Origin: Glaciimonas sp. PAMC28666
Lineage (GTDB): Bacteria > Pseudomonadota > Gammaproteobacteria > Burkholderiales > Burkholderiaceae_D
Length of the DNA: 64,000 nt
Direction of reading: 5' to 3'
Assembly: GCF_016917355.1 (NCBI RefSeq)
Contig: NZ_CP070304.1
Coordinates: 4,030,001-4,094,000, forward strand
Below the pieces are notes generated by a model. That model had not been told where the DNA came from and searched no databases. It worked only from the letters and a program-made list of their open reading frames with translations. Position numbers and translations under genes: made by a program. Below, one piece after another: positions 1 to 9,712 of this stretch. Numbering within the stretch: the stretch's first letter is position 1; every line of letters starts with the position of its first letter.

Positions 1-846
1 TTCCATCATCGTGAATTCAGGATTGTGACGCGGCGATACGCCTTCGTTACGGAAGTTGCGATTGACTTCGAACACGCGTTCAAAACCGCCCACCACCAAA
101 CGCTTTAAGTAAAGTTCGGGGGCGATACGCAGGAACATTTGCATATCGAGCGCGTTGTGATGCGTGATGAACGGCTTCGCAGCAGCACCACCGGGGATGG
201 TATGCAGCATCGGCGTTTCGACTTCCATGAAGTCGTTCTTTTCCATGAAGCGGCGGATCGAGGACATCGTGGCAGTGCGTGCCTTGAAGGTGCGGCGCGT
301 CTCTTCGCTCATGATCAAATCGACGTAGCGCTGGCGATACTTGGTTTCTTGATTGGACAGACCGTGGAACTTGTCCGGCAGCGGACGCAACGATTTGGTC
401 AGTAAGCGCAGGACGCTAATCTTGATCGACAATTCACCGGTTTTGGTTTTGAATAATGTGCCTTCTGCACCCAGAATATCGCCCAGATCGTAATGCTTAA
501 AGGCTTCGTATTCTTCTTCGCCAGCGAGTTCTTTGGTGATGAACAGCTGGATGCGGCCATCCGCTTTTGGACCCGATGCATCTTGCAAGGTCGCGAACGA
601 AGCTTTGCCCATGACACGTTTCAGCATCATGCGCCCGGCGACCACCACTTTGACATCCGCGGCGTCGAGCGCTTCTTTGTCCATGTCAGCATACTGCGCG
701 TGCAGGTCTGCAGCCTTGTGCTGCGGTCGAAAGTCGTTTGGAAATGCCACGCCTTTGGCCCGCAGGGCGGTGAGCTTGGCGCGGCGTTCGGCGATGATTT
801 TATTTTCGTCTTGTGGGACAGGTTGCGGCTGATTATCTGTCGTCAT
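1..846 (-). CDS. lysS: Lysyl-tRNA synthetase, class II (C-terminal part outside window)
   Basis: Charges tRNA-Lys with lysine in the cytoplasm. From the ATG at 846 the minus strand is open for 282 codons to the window edge, so the gene is incomplete at its 3' end. The N-terminus ([20 protein letters not shown]) is followed by the OB-fold anticodon-binding domain and the start of the class II catalytic core. Visible catalytic landmarks are YRQRYVDLI, the ETPMLH block and motif 2 ([11 protein letters not shown]), then the start of the [17 protein letters not shown] segment. It lies downstream of prfB on the same strand with a 185-bp spacer; prfB-lysS is a common bacterial pair. Confidence 0.96.
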   Translation of the reverse strand, partial: MTTDNQPQPVPQDENKIIAERRAKLTALRAKGVAFPNDFRPQHKAADLHAQYADMDKEALDAADVKVVVAGRMMLKRVMGKASFATLQDASGPKADGRIQLFITKELAGEEEYEAFKHYDLGDILGAEGTLFKTKTGELSIKISVLRLLTKSLRPLPDKFHGLSNQETKYRQRYVDLIMSEETRRTFKARTATMSSIRRFMEKNDFMEVETPMLHTIPGGAAAKPFITHHNALDMQMFLRIAPELYLKRLVVGGFERVFEVNRNFRNEGVSPRHNPEFTMME

Positions 847-960
847 GTCTGGCTCTTTTTGATTGGAACTGTGAGGTAGCGGGTGCAGCAATGGCGCATG
901 AAGCGGATAGAAAATGAAGCGGAAAAATGGTTGGCGCGCCTTGCTTTGCCGGGAGATGCG

Positions 961-994
961 CGTTGTGTCCGATGATGACTTACCAGACACAACG
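961..994. repeat. 9-bp perfect inverted repeat between prfB and lysS
   Basis: CGTTGTGTC (961-969) and GACACAACG (986-994) can form a perfect 9-bp stem with a 16-nt loop. Neither strand has a T-run after the stem, so it is not an obvious intrinsic terminator. It could be an mRNA processing or stability element in a prfB-lysS transcript; that role is inference. Confidence 0.4.
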
Positions 995-1031
995 TTGGCT
1001 TTCTTGATACGGCAGATGCGTTTATTACTCT

Positions 1032-2136
1032 TTAAACGCCTTGCTTTAGCGATGCGGCAATGAAGTCGTCCAGATCGCCATCGAGAATGGCTTTGGTATT
1101 GCCGCTCTCAAAGTTGGTACGCAAGTCTTTAATACGCGACTGATCGAGTACATACGAGCGAATCTGATGACCCCAGCCGACGTCGGTTTTGGAGTCTTCC
1201 AGCTTTTGCTGCTCGGTCATGCGGTTGCGTAACTCAAGCTCATACAATTTGGCTTTCAGCATGTCCCACGCTTCGGCGCGGTTACGATGTTGACTGCGAT
1301 CGTTCTGGCATTGGACAACGATTCCGGATGGACCGTGCGTCAAGCGGACTGCGGAGTCGGTTTTGTTAATATGCTGACCACCGGCACCGGATGCGCGATA
1401 AGTATCGACGCGCACGTCGGCAGGATTGACGTCGATATCAATCGAGTCGTCCACTTCCGGATAAACAAACAGGCTGGAAAAGGACGTGTGACGGCCGTTG
1501 GCGGAATCGAACGGCGATTTACGGACCAGGCGATGGACACCGGTTTCTGTGCGCAAAAAGCCATACGCGTAGTCTCCTTCGACTTTCAGGGTCGCGGTTT
1601 TGATACCGGCCACCTCGCCGTCGGACTGCTCCATGATCTCAACTTTGAAGCCCTTGCGTTCGCAATAGCGCAAATACTGGCGCAGCAACATGGATGCCCA
1701 GTCTTGCGCTTCGGTACCGCCCGCGCCTGCCTGAATATCGATAAAGCAGTTGTTCGGGTCCATCGGATTGTTGAACATGCGGCGGAATTCCATGCCTTCA
1801 ACCAGCTTTTTGAGCGCTTCGGTATCGGCCTCCACGGCTACTACCGTTTCTTCGTCCTGCTCGTCGCGTGCCATCTGGAACAGGTCAGTGGTGTCGCGCA
1901 GGTCGGCCTCAATCTTGGTCAGGGTGACCACGATTGATTCTAATGATTTCTTTTCTTTCCCGAGTTCCTGAGCGCGTTTCTGGTCACTCCAGACGTCCGG
2001 ATCTTCGAGTTCACCATTGACTTGATCGAGTTTTTCTACCTTCGTATCGAAGTCAAAGATACCTCCGTAGTTCGATCTCACGCGAGGTGAGGTCGGCCAG
2101 CAGGGAGTGCAGGGAATTTAAGCGTTCGGCTTCCAT
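1032..2136 (-). CDS. prfB: Peptide chain release factor 2, expressed by programmed +1 frameshift
   Basis: Recognises UGA and UAA stop codons and triggers peptide release. The frame-0 start is the ATG at 2136. It reads 27 codons to an in-frame TGA at 2055-2053, in the canonical context CGG AGG TAT CTT TGA C: an internal Shine-Dalgarno-like AGG, then the CTT slippery codon. A +1 shift joins it to the long frame ending at 1032, giving 367 aa, the usual RF2 length. The downstream part shows the stop-codon recognition tripeptide SPF ([15 protein letters not shown]) and the catalytic GGQ ([15 protein letters not shown]). Expression is expected to be autoregulated: low RF2 favours the frameshift. 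A prediction starting at 2081 omits the true N-terminus. Confidence 0.97.
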
Positions 2137-2398
2137 GATAATGTCTCTTGCGATAAACCCTAAATTATACGCGAGCCATCGCTTTTCGACTGTAAAACCA
2201 TAAACGTTCGCTATTATTCACTACTAGGTGGCGCCAATTAACCCTGCTGCGTTGGGTTAATGTGAACTTTTGTTAAATTCCGGGTCTCAGAGGGTCAGCA
2301 ATCTACAATTACTTTTACTTCTGAATTCAGCACTGAACAATCTTGCATCGGGTTTTTCCTGCTTTTCTCACCTTTTGAACATCAGGAATGCAATTCGA

Positions 2399-3154
2399 AT
2401 GATGTTAAAAAAATCATTAAGACTTTCCTTAAGCAATGCGGTGCTAGGGTTCGGCTTCGGCATGTCCCTCACCGCATGTGGCATTTTTACCCCGACACCT
2501 GCGCCGCGTGGTGAGGTGCAGGGCGCGCCGGTCAGTCCGGCCGAGGTGGCGCAGTCGGATGTGAACCGGGTGGCAACATTGGCGATGCGCGACAATCTTG
2601 ATAGCCTATATCGGTTGTTAGATAAACTGTATCGGCGCAATCCCGCCGAGTGGAAAAAGACGGCCTCCAGCCGCGAAGAGGCGATCAAGCATGTCCGATC
2701 CGCAATCGAGGCGCGCCAGTCGTGGCCGGACCTGCAGGGGAAGCATGACATCGCAGCGTTATCGCTGGCTCTCGATCCGGGTTTTCAGGGTGATCGCGCA
2801 GCGGCATTTATTGCCGCCACCGCTGATATGATTATTACCGCGCACGGCGGTAAAACCACTTTTTATCTGATTGACGGACTCAACGCGCAATTTTTGTATA
2901 ACGCTGCCCGCAATATTGAAGTTGCGACATGGATACTCAGCAGCCGGCGCAATTCTGCCGGGCAGTTGTTGCTCTTGTCGAACGATATCTCTGAGCAAGA
3001 ACACAACCTGAGTTTTGAGCGTGAGTTTGGCAAGGTGATCGGCCGCATTGATTTGCTGGCGGTGGTGATCACAGAAAAATATCGTCGCGCGGGGATCAGT
3101 TACGTGCAGAATCTGGTGGGTGGCACATTCCTGCAATTTCTTCCGGTGCGGTAA
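2399..3154 (+). CDS. Putative lipoprotein of unknown function
   Basis: I do not recognise the family. The protein begins MMLKKSLRLSLSNAV with a basic n-region, a hydrophobic stretch and a lipobox (SLTAC), so it is probably a lipid-anchored envelope protein of about 250 aa. The mature part is mostly helical, with a central hydrophobic segment around FIAATADMIITAHGGKTTF and a C-terminal segment ending GGTFLQFLPVR. The start at 2399 (or the adjacent ATG at 2402) was chosen because it places the signal peptide at the N-terminus and AGGA lies at 2384-2387; a longer in-frame reading from 2270 would bury the signal. It is divergent from prfB and convergent with the TAXI gene. Confidence 0.75.
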   Translation: MMLKKSLRLSLSNAVLGFGFGMSLTACGIFTPTPAPRGEVQGAPVSPAEVAQSDVNRVATLAMRDNLDSLYRLLDKLYRRNPAEWKKTASSREEAIKHVRSAIEARQSWPDLQGKHDIAALSLALDPGFQGDRAAAFIAATADMIITAHGGKTTFYLIDGLNAQFLYNAARNIEVATWILSSRRNSAGQLLLLSNDISEQEHNLSFEREFGKVIGRIDLLAVVITEKYRRAGISYVQNLVGGTFLQFLPVR

Positions 3155-3172
3155 CGGAGTTTTCGGTGCTGC

Positions 3173-4513
3173 CTAGAATTGATCTGTCGCCACGACAGAA
3201 GTTGCGCTGGGCGGATCGCGACGGACTGTTGCAGCGACGCTGATGATGCGGGCGCGCACCACGCTGATGGCTTGTTTCAACGCATACACGTCACCGAAAT
3301 ATTGTTGCGGAATACTAATTTGATTGGCGTTGGCATCTATTTCTTCGATTTCATCGCGCCATTGATTGACGCGTTCGAGCGTTGGATTTTTGGTCGCCCA
3401 GATTTCATCCTCCAATGATTTTATTTCGCGGTACCAGACCACCAGCCGCTTTCTCATGGTGGCTGCGTAGATCCGCGGAATGACCTGTAGTAATCCAAAC
3501 AACAATGCCATAAAAGGCAGCAGAATAATGAAACGTCGCTCAATGAAGTTGGCCAACCAAAACGGTAAATAACGTTGTAAGAACGGGCGGCCAGATTTGA
3601 AATAGCGTTTGGTTTCGTCGGAAATGGGAAAGTCTTCCGCATTCTGATTGGGGAAGTAGCCGCGTGGCGTAAAGTAATCCTGTGCTGCGTGAATTTCATT
3701 GGCGCTGTCCAGCAATAAATAGGCCAGGGCCGGATGCAGGGTGTCTTTTGACACGAGCAGCGCGGTAGCCGCCAATAAGGTCACATCGGTATGCGGCAAA
3801 TCGTCGGCCAGACTGGTTGAGGCGCGCGGAAAGGTGACTTTGGAGAGCGCGGGAAATTGCCTTACCAGCGCGTCGGCCTGAACAAAGTTCATCAACTTGA
3901 GGTCGCTTTTCAACAGCGTTTGCATCATTGCAGAATCAGGTCGTCCGATAAAAAACGCGGCATCGAGGCTTCCGCTTTTTAATGCCTCATAGGCTTTGAC
4001 CGAAGCCAATTCTTGTAGCTTGGTGTTGTGCTCGGTAATGCCATTTTGTTTAAGAAGATCACTTGCGACGATCAGCAAGCCACTGCCAGGAATGCCAATC
4101 GATACGCGTTTTCCCTGCAGTTGGGATAAGCGGTCAATGGTGGTGGCGGCCTGATAGAATACCCAGATGGGTTCGTAAGATACTGCGGCAATGGTTTGCA
4201 AGTTTGGCGCGCTGCTGGCGTCGCCGATGCCGGATTGAATGAAGCCGACTTCATATTCAGTATCGGGGTTTTTCAGGCGCTTAAAGTTTTCGACCGCGCC
4301 GGATGAATTGCGAATATCAAGGGTAATTCCTTCGCGTTTCAATACTTTCGCATAGCGCTCCGCAAAACCACGATAAATACCGCCGTCTGCACCGGCCGTG
4401 ATGACGATAGTGCGTTGGACCGCAGGTCTCAGAATCACGAAAGCCAGCCAGATCAGGGCAGCTGCGAGCAAAACGCCACCAGTAATCAGCAGTCTTAAGC
4501 GACCGTTCGTCAT
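3173..4513 (-). CDS. Membrane-anchored TAXI-family solute-binding protein
   Basis: Resembles TRAP transporters of the TAXI class, whose periplasmic subunits bind small carboxylates or amino acids. From MTNGRLRLLITGG at 4513 there is one N-terminal hydrophobic helix (about residues 8-28) without a clear cleavage site. The TAXI core follows (ITAGADGGIYRGFAERYAKVL near residue 38; GIPGSG near residue 140). Then comes a second membrane helix (FIILLPFMALLFGLLQVIP, about residue 330) and a charged, probably coiled-coil tail. At about 446 aa it is longer than the usual roughly 320-aa soluble subunits. No TAXI permease is adjacent. The start is uncertain: in-frame TTG/ATG codons up to 4558 exist and no strong ribosome-binding site is visible. 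Confidence 0.82.
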   Translation of the reverse strand: MTNGRLRLLITGGVLLAAALIWLAFVILRPAVQRTIVITAGADGGIYRGFAERYAKVLKREGITLDIRNSSGAVENFKRLKNPDTEYEVGFIQSGIGDASSAPNLQTIAAVSYEPIWVFYQAATTIDRLSQLQGKRVSIGIPGSGLLIVASDLLKQNGITEHNTKLQELASVKAYEALKSGSLDAAFFIGRPDSAMMQTLLKSDLKLMNFVQADALVRQFPALSKVTFPRASTSLADDLPHTDVTLLAATALLVSKDTLHPALAYLLLDSANEIHAAQDYFTPRGYFPNQNAEDFPISDETKRYFKSGRPFLQRYLPFWLANFIERRFIILLPFMALLFGLLQVIPRIYAATMRKRLVVWYREIKSLEDEIWATKNPTLERVNQWRDEIEEIDANANQISIPQQYFGDVYALKQAISVVRARIISVAATVRRDPPSATSVVATDQF

Positions 4514-4796
4514 CGAGGGCTTTTGTATGCGATGCAGGGGCGGGCGTGTTCTGTGCATAGGATGTGGTTTGGTCCATGATGTTCAAAACACCGTCCCGGC
4601 TTTGCCGGGGACACAGCTTCCAAAAACCTTCACAGCACACCTTGTCTCAAAAATCTTGTCTCAAAAACGCAACTGTGGTCCTCAGAGGAAGATTAATATT
4701 AACAGAGGTTCATCTTATTTTTGGTCAGCGCCATGCTGGATTTTTGTCCACATCGGTGTAATCACCTTGGAACACCTAGCGGAACCCCATAGTCAA

Positions 4797-6494
4797 TTAA
4801 TTAAGCGCCTCAGCATGTTCCACCATTAACTGTACTTTGGTGACGCCGTTGTATTCGTTGGCGTCTAGCCGAAAAGCAACTTTGGCCTTGCTACCGAGGG
4901 CGTCGATATGTCCGAACCAGATCGCATCATAACGAATCCCATTTCTTTCCAGTAAGAGTTTTAAATGTTTTTCTTTTAAAATCCGTTGACTGATAACTTT
5001 GAATTCATCGCAAAATACCGGGGCTGCGAAGCCTTGGCCCCACACCTGACCGTCCATCTGTTCAATAAACTGGGTGGTGTAATAGGCGTCCTCCAGCGGT
5101 CCGTCAGTTTCGATGATGCGTTCAAGCTGATGCTTCCCTAACCAGGCGCTACCGACTTTTTCAAACGCGGCGGAGAAAGTATCAAACGCGTCCGCGCGGA
5201 TAGTGAGTCCTGCGGCCATCGCATGACCACCGAATTTTTCGATCAGACTTGGGGCATGTTTGGAGACCAGATCCAGTGCGTCACGCAAGTGAAAGCCGGG
5301 GATCGATCTACCCGAACCCTTAATCATGCCGTCGCTGCCGGGAGCGAAGGTGATCGTCGGTCGAAAAAATTTATCCTTTAAGCGGGAGGCCACAATACCG
5401 ATGACTCCCTGATGCCACGAGGCATCGAATACGCTGATGGTATTGCTATCGGCCGGACTAAAGTTATCCAGTAGGGCGAGCGCTGTATCCTGCATCCCGG
5501 ACTCGATTTCGCGGCGTTCCTTATTGATGGTGTCGAGTTGCTGCGCGATAACCCAGGCGCGGCCTTCGTCGTCGGTGGTCAGGCATTCGATTCCCAACGC
5601 CATGTCGGCCAGTCGTCCGGCGGCGTTCAGGCGCGGCCCTACTGCAAAGCCGAGATCGAACGGCGTGGCACGACGTGCTTCGCGTCCTGCTGCGCGAAAC
5701 AGGGCGGCGATCCCGGCATGCATTCTTCCGGCGCGCATCCGTTTTAAGCCTTGCGCTACCAAAATACGATTATTCGCGTCCAGTTTGACGACGTCGGCAA
5801 CGGTTCCGAGCGCGACCAAATCCAGCAGAACGTCGAGCTTCGGTTGGGTTTGTGCATCGAATATGCCGCGTTTGCGCATTTCGGCGCGTAACGCTAACAA
5901 TACATAAAACATGACGCCAACGCCGGCGAGATTTTTGCTCGGGAAGCCACATTCGCGTTGATTCGGGTTCACGATCACGCGCGCGGCCGGTAAGGTGTCG
6001 GCCGGTAAGTGGTGGTCGGTGACGACGACTTCGATACCGCGCCGATTGGCTTCGGCGACACCATCAATGCTGGCGATGCCGTTGTCGACGGTAACGATGA
6101 TGTCTGGCGACTTTTCCCGGGCGGTAAGTTCGACTATTTCCGGGGTCAGTCCATAGCCGTATTCAAAGCGATTCGGCACGATGAAGTCAACATTGGCACC
6201 GAGCAAGCGCAGCCCACGCAGGCCGACCGCACAGGCAGTTGCACCGTCGCAGTCGTAATCGGCAACAATCACCATTTTCTTTTTAGCCGCGATCGCGTCG
6301 GCTAGAAAGATGGCTGCAGCATCAATGTGTAATAAACCGCCCGGTGCAATCAATGAGCCTAATTCGGTTTCCAGTTCTTTTACATCCAGTAAGCCACGTG
6401 CGGCATAGACGCGGGCCAAAACCGGGTGAATACCACTTTGACGCAAACGTTCTGAATCGCGAAACGGATAAGGGCGAGTGGTGATGCGTGTCAT
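4797..6494 (-). CDS. recJ: Single-stranded-DNA-specific 5'-3' exonuclease RecJ
   Basis: Degrades single-stranded DNA 5' to 3' in RecF-pathway recombination, mismatch repair and base-excision repair. The 565-aa protein has DHH-superfamily metal-binding motifs: VADYDCDGATA near residue 78, TVDNGIAS near 136 and VVTDHHLP near 158. A DHHA1 domain follows with FGGHAMAAGLTI around residue 418, then a C-terminal OB-type domain. Length matches E. coli RecJ (577 aa). The start overlaps the stop of the upstream COG4255-like gene by 4 bp, so the two are probably translationally coupled. Confidence 0.97.
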   Translation of the reverse strand: MTRITTRPYPFRDSERLRQSGIHPVLARVYAARGLLDVKELETELGSLIAPGGLLHIDAAAIFLADAIAAKKKMVIVADYDCDGATACAVGLRGLRLLGANVDFIVPNRFEYGYGLTPEIVELTAREKSPDIIVTVDNGIASIDGVAEANRRGIEVVVTDHHLPADTLPAARVIVNPNQRECGFPSKNLAGVGVMFYVLLALRAEMRKRGIFDAQTQPKLDVLLDLVALGTVADVVKLDANNRILVAQGLKRMRAGRMHAGIAALFRAAGREARRATPFDLGFAVGPRLNAAGRLADMALGIECLTTDDEGRAWVIAQQLDTINKERREIESGMQDTALALLDNFSPADSNTISVFDASWHQGVIGIVASRLKDKFFRPTITFAPGSDGMIKGSGRSIPGFHLRDALDLVSKHAPSLIEKFGGHAMAAGLTIRADAFDTFSAAFEKVGSAWLGKHQLERIIETDGPLEDAYYTTQFIEQMDGQVWGQGFAAPVFCDEFKVISQRILKEKHLKLLLERNGIRYDAIWFGHIDALGSKAKVAFRLDANEYNGVTKVQLMVEHAEALN

Positions 6495-7612
6495 TGAATT
6501 GGCTCTTCCGCAGGTGCTGCAAAGGTCGCGTTTAAGGATGGCTTTACCCAGAATTTTTTGAGTGAGAGCGGGGTCGTGGTCAATTCGGTGATCCGGGTAT
6601 TGTCGGTAAAAGTCAAAGCCAGCTGTTTAAGTTTGCCTTGTTGCAAAGCCTGCAATAGCGGTGCAAACCAGTCACGCTCCATTGCTTGAAACGCCTGTAT
6701 CCATTCGGACCATTCGCCGGTTAGCGCGGGGGCGATTAAATGATCCAGCAATAAAAAGCCATGCTCACCGCTGGTGCCGATCAGTTTTTCTGCATTAACG
6801 TTAGCGCTGACGTTGGCATCGGCGGGCAGCGCTTGCCCGAACCCGCGGGCCCAGCCGTGCAGGTTAAAAGCGTGGCTATAGCGAGGGGCTTGCAGTGCAT
6901 TGGTAGCTTCTGCGCTGGCGCCGCCCCACAACCATAACGCATTCACGGCTTGTTGGCGGCTCGCAGCGCGTTGCTCGTTGACGCCGTTTTCAAACCATTG
7001 CATTTGCACTTCGTTTTGCAGCTTGCGCCAGGCGCGGGCACCTTCGCCTTGCGGCATCCAGATATCGACGTTATGCCCGCAGGCCGCGTCGGGGGTGGAG
7101 GTGTTTAAGTGCTGCCAGTCATCGGCGCGCATAAACCACGTTTTGGCATCGCCATAGCAGAGGGTGCGGTTCTCGCCATCGAATAGCGGTTTGGCTTCGT
7201 CGAAAAGTGCACGGGCAGCCTCTTCTGTGAGAGTGACCTGGCGAATATCGGTTAATACCAGATGATCGCGCGCTATATGTATGTGCGCCGGTTGTAGCAT
7301 GAACCAGTGACCGTCTGCGGCGGACAGGCCGAACGCGTGCATGGCGGCAACGGCAATGGGCGGGCTTGAAGTGGGATTGTCTGGCTTATTCGCATTGGGA
7401 GCTGAGCTGACGCTTAACCCGAAGTGTTGCGACAACCATGTTTCATGCGGCAGCGCCCGGGAAAATTCATCCAGAACAGTGCGTCGCTGACTGCCGCCGT
7501 TGGCGCGCGCGACGAGCGTACTCAGCGCTGGCAGTTTTAATTCACGCAGTATGTCGCGTGTCAGCTCGGCGGGTGGCAAGCCGAAGGGGAGAAGAATGTC
7601 GAGATATTTCAT
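6491..7612 (-). CDS. RpfE / COG4255-like conserved protein
   Basis: About 373 aa, starting MKYLDILLPFGLPPAELTRD at 7612; an in-frame start at 7630 is also possible. It resembles proteins encoded next to recJ in many beta- and gammaproteobacteria, often labelled RpfE-type or, loosely, phosphoglycerate mutase. I see no phosphoglycerate-mutase catalytic motif, so the enzymatic label should not be trusted. Recognisable blocks are the LLPFGLPP opening, GHWFMLQPAHIHIARDHL near residue 100 and the Trp-rich VNALWLWGGA near 225. It lies directly upstream of recJ with an ATGA overlap. Its biochemical role is unknown; the constant linkage to recJ suggests shared expression rather than a proven shared function. 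Confidence 0.75.
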   Translation of the reverse strand: MKYLDILLPFGLPPAELTRDILRELKLPALSTLVARANGGSQRRTVLDEFSRALPHETWLSQHFGLSVSSAPNANKPDNPTSSPPIAVAAMHAFGLSAADGHWFMLQPAHIHIARDHLVLTDIRQVTLTEEAARALFDEAKPLFDGENRTLCYGDAKTWFMRADDWQHLNTSTPDAACGHNVDIWMPQGEGARAWRKLQNEVQMQWFENGVNEQRAASRQQAVNALWLWGGASAEATNALQAPRYSHAFNLHGWARGFGQALPADANVSANVNAEKLIGTSGEHGFLLLDHLIAPALTGEWSEWIQAFQAMERDWFAPLLQALQQGKLKQLALTFTDNTRITELTTTPLSLKKFWVKPSLNATFAAPAEEPIQ

Positions 7613-7789
7613 GCCCGAATTGTAGGGCATCTCTGAACGGGAGGTGGAAAAACGATGTCCTTTATCTTTGAGGACTTATGCCCAATCATCCTGCGGCGTT
7701 GTGAAGCTGGCTTTAGCTGTAATGTGTCGGTCGGCACCACTAGCGAATTCTGGCAAATTTCCTATACTGTAAATTTGGAGGAGATAACC

Positions 7790-8038
7790 ATGGGATCAGA
7801 GTTGATATTAGATATGTGGAGCCGCACGGGTCGCCAGATACCGCGGGCAACTTTCGATGACTTAGTGGAAATGTTGGCCACCGAGATAGCTAACATTTCC
7901 GATAAGTTGTCAGAAGATGAACTTTATCGCATGATTGCCGTTGGCGCGCTTATTTATCATCGCGGCGATAAAGAGGTGCCCGGCTTAAGTACGGAAGATT
8001 TACTTATCAAGACATTGTATGAAGGTGGTCGGGCTTAA
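7790..8038 (+). CDS. Small hypothetical protein (82 aa)
   Basis: Starts MGSELILDMWSRTGRQIPRA with an excellent ribosome-binding site (GGAGGAG at 7777-7783) 6-7 bp upstream. In-frame codons back to 7655 give a longer reading that lacks this signal and is unlikely. The protein is acidic and probably all-helical (FDDLVEMLATEIANISDKLS, DELYRMIAVGALIYHRGDKE). There is no signal peptide, membrane helix or Cys cluster. TATACT at 7763-7768 could be the -10 of its own promoter. Family not recognised. Confidence 0.7.
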   Translation: MGSELILDMWSRTGRQIPRATFDDLVEMLATEIANISDKLSEDELYRMIAVGALIYHRGDKEVPGLSTEDLLIKTLYEGGRA

Positions 8039-8446
8039 GGAAGAAAGTGTCGTCCGTAATGTTAATTAAGGTTAATAGTCGCTTCCGTATGAACCGACGA
8101 ACGCAAAGAATGCTTGTTTTCATGCAAACCGTCCGATTCAACGCATTCACTCTGACACACACCTAATTTGTTCTTCCATTGCCTCAATCAATTCACTGAA
8201 GATTGTTTCGGATGTGATTGAGGCAGCAAAAATTCCTTCGAATATTCAATACTCGCCTAAGCCTTGATGCCAATACCATGGCAGGGATGGATTTTTCTTG
8301 GTATTTTTGAATCAAAAATTGTCGATTGACTTATTAAAGTCGCATCAAATTGTTTAGCTAACGGCATTAAGTGTTTGATTTCGTTACAAAACGTTATAAG
8401 GCTTCTGAATTATGGCAAACTGCTTGCTGATTTCGGGAGCGTTGCA
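8039..8446. other. Gene-free stretch before lolC with an 11-bp inverted repeat
   Basis: No convincing coding potential. It contains a perfect inverted repeat TGCCTCAATCA (8180-8190) / TGATTGAGGCA (8215-8225) around a 24-nt loop. No T-run follows on the plus strand, so an intrinsic terminator for the upstream small gene is not supported. The rest is AT-rich and probably carries the lolCD promoter, which I cannot place. Confidence 0.5.
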
Positions 8447-9712
8447 TTGAGCATTTTAAAAAATTTACCGTTTGAGTGGCTGGTCGGCATACGCTATACC
8501 CGCGCTGGCAAACGGAGTGGCCGTAATAGTTTTATTTCCTTCATATCGCTGATTTCGATGGCAGGGATTGCCCTCGGGGTGGCGGCACTGATTGTTGTGT
8601 TGTCAGTGATGAACGGTTTCCAAAAAGAGGTGCGGGACCGTATGCTATCGGTGCTGGCGCACATCGAAGTGTTCGATGGTTCGGGCGAAATGCCAAATTG
8701 GGAATATGTCGCCAGGCAGGCCTTCAAGAACAAAGAGGTGATCGGCGCTGCACCTTACGTCGAAGCGCAAGCCATGTTGACGCGTGACGGTGAGGTACGC
8801 GGCGTTGGCATTCGCGGCGTTATGCCTTCAGAAGAGCCGAAGGTCTCAGACGTTACCAAGCAAATCAAACAAGGTGATTTCAATGCGTTGAAACCTGGCG
8901 AGTTTAATATCGTTTTGGGCAGCGAGTTGGCGCGCGGTTTGCACGCCGGCATTGGTGACAAGGTCACTATGTTAGCGCCGCAAGGGCAGGTGACCCCAGC
9001 TGGTGTGGTACCGCGGTTAAAGCAGTTTAATGTGGTTGGAATATTTGAAGCGGGGCATTACGAATTTGATTCGTCGTTGGCTTTCATTCAAATGGAAGAT
9101 GCGGAAAAAATGTTCCGCCTGACTGCGCCATCGGGTTTGCGTCTCAAGATTACCGATATGCTGCGAGCGCCGGAAGTGGCGCAGCAACTGGCGACAACCA
9201 TGCCCGCCAATCTGTATTTGCGTGACTGGTCACAACAAAACAGCAACTGGTTTGCTGCGGTGAAGACCGAAAAACGCATGATGTTTATCATTCTGACGCT
9301 GATCATTGCGGTAGCGGCATTTAATCTGGTTTCCACGCTGGTCATGACGGTAACTGAAAAACAGGCGGATATTGCTATTCTGCGGACACTGGGCGCGTCG
9401 CCTGGCTCGATCATGAAAATTTTCATGATACAGGGGGCCTTGGTCGGCCTGATCGGCACCGCGCTGGGAGTGGGATTTGGCGTGCTGATCGCGTTAAATA
9501 TAGATGTGATCGTCCCTGCAATAGAGCACGCCTTGCATGTGCAGTTTTTACCGAAGAGCATTTATGTGATCAGCGAGTTGCCATCCGATCTGCGTTGGCC
9601 GGACGTCTGGACTATTGGCGGTGTAGCCGTGATATTGGCGTTCGTGGCAACGTTGTACCCAAGTTGGTGGGCTGCACGGGTAAAGCCAGCGGAGGCGCTG
9701 CGTTATGAATAA
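8447..9712 (+). CDS. lolC: Lipoprotein-releasing ABC transporter permease LolC/LolE family
   Basis: Inner-membrane component of the Lol complex, which extracts outer-membrane-destined lipoproteins and hands them to LolA. The sequence shows the family N-terminus [18 protein letters not shown], a first membrane helix ([20 protein letters not shown]), a large periplasmic domain (about residues 50-270) and three C-terminal helices with the FtsX/MacB-like motif [20 protein letters not shown]. The start is taken as TTG 8447 (about 421 aa), because GGGAGC lies 8 bp upstream and homologues begin just before PFEWLVG; a farther TTG at 8375 is in frame. LolD overlaps its end by 8 bp. The single LolC/E-type permease here may act as a homodimer (LolF-like). 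Confidence 0.93.
   Translation: MSILKNLPFEWLVGIRYTRAGKRSGRNSFISFISLISMAGIALGVAALIVVLSVMNGFQKEVRDRMLSVLAHIEVFDGSGEMPNWEYVARQAFKNKEVIGAAPYVEAQAMLTRDGEVRGVGIRGVMPSEEPKVSDVTKQIKQGDFNALKPGEFNIVLGSELARGLHAGIGDKVTMLAPQGQVTPAGVVPRLKQFNVVGIFEAGHYEFDSSLAFIQMEDAEKMFRLTAPSGLRLKITDMLRAPEVAQQLATTMPANLYLRDWSQQNSNWFAAVKTEKRMMFIILTLIIAVAAFNLVSTLVMTVTEKQADIAILRTLGASPGSIMKIFMIQGALVGLIGTALGVGFGVLIALNIDVIVPAIEHALHVQFLPKSIYVISELPSDLRWPDVWTIGGVAVILAFVATLYPSWWAARVKPAEALRYE

Noticed and set aside
493-879. Open frames opposite lysS
   Set aside because: The minus strand encodes clear LysS motifs; the plus-strand readings have no recognisable content.
1287-1937. 216-codon open frame on the plus strand
   Set aside because: It is antisense to prfB, whose RF2 motifs and length are unambiguous; no ribosome-binding site or family features.
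4514-4640. Possible frameshifted N-terminus of the TAXI gene in another frame
   Set aside because: The alternative frame loses the membrane helix and TAXI motifs; no evidence that an extension belongs to the protein.
6491-7612. Calling the gene upstream of recJ a phosphoglycerate mutase
   Set aside because: No metal-binding or catalytic motif of either phosphoglycerate mutase class is visible.
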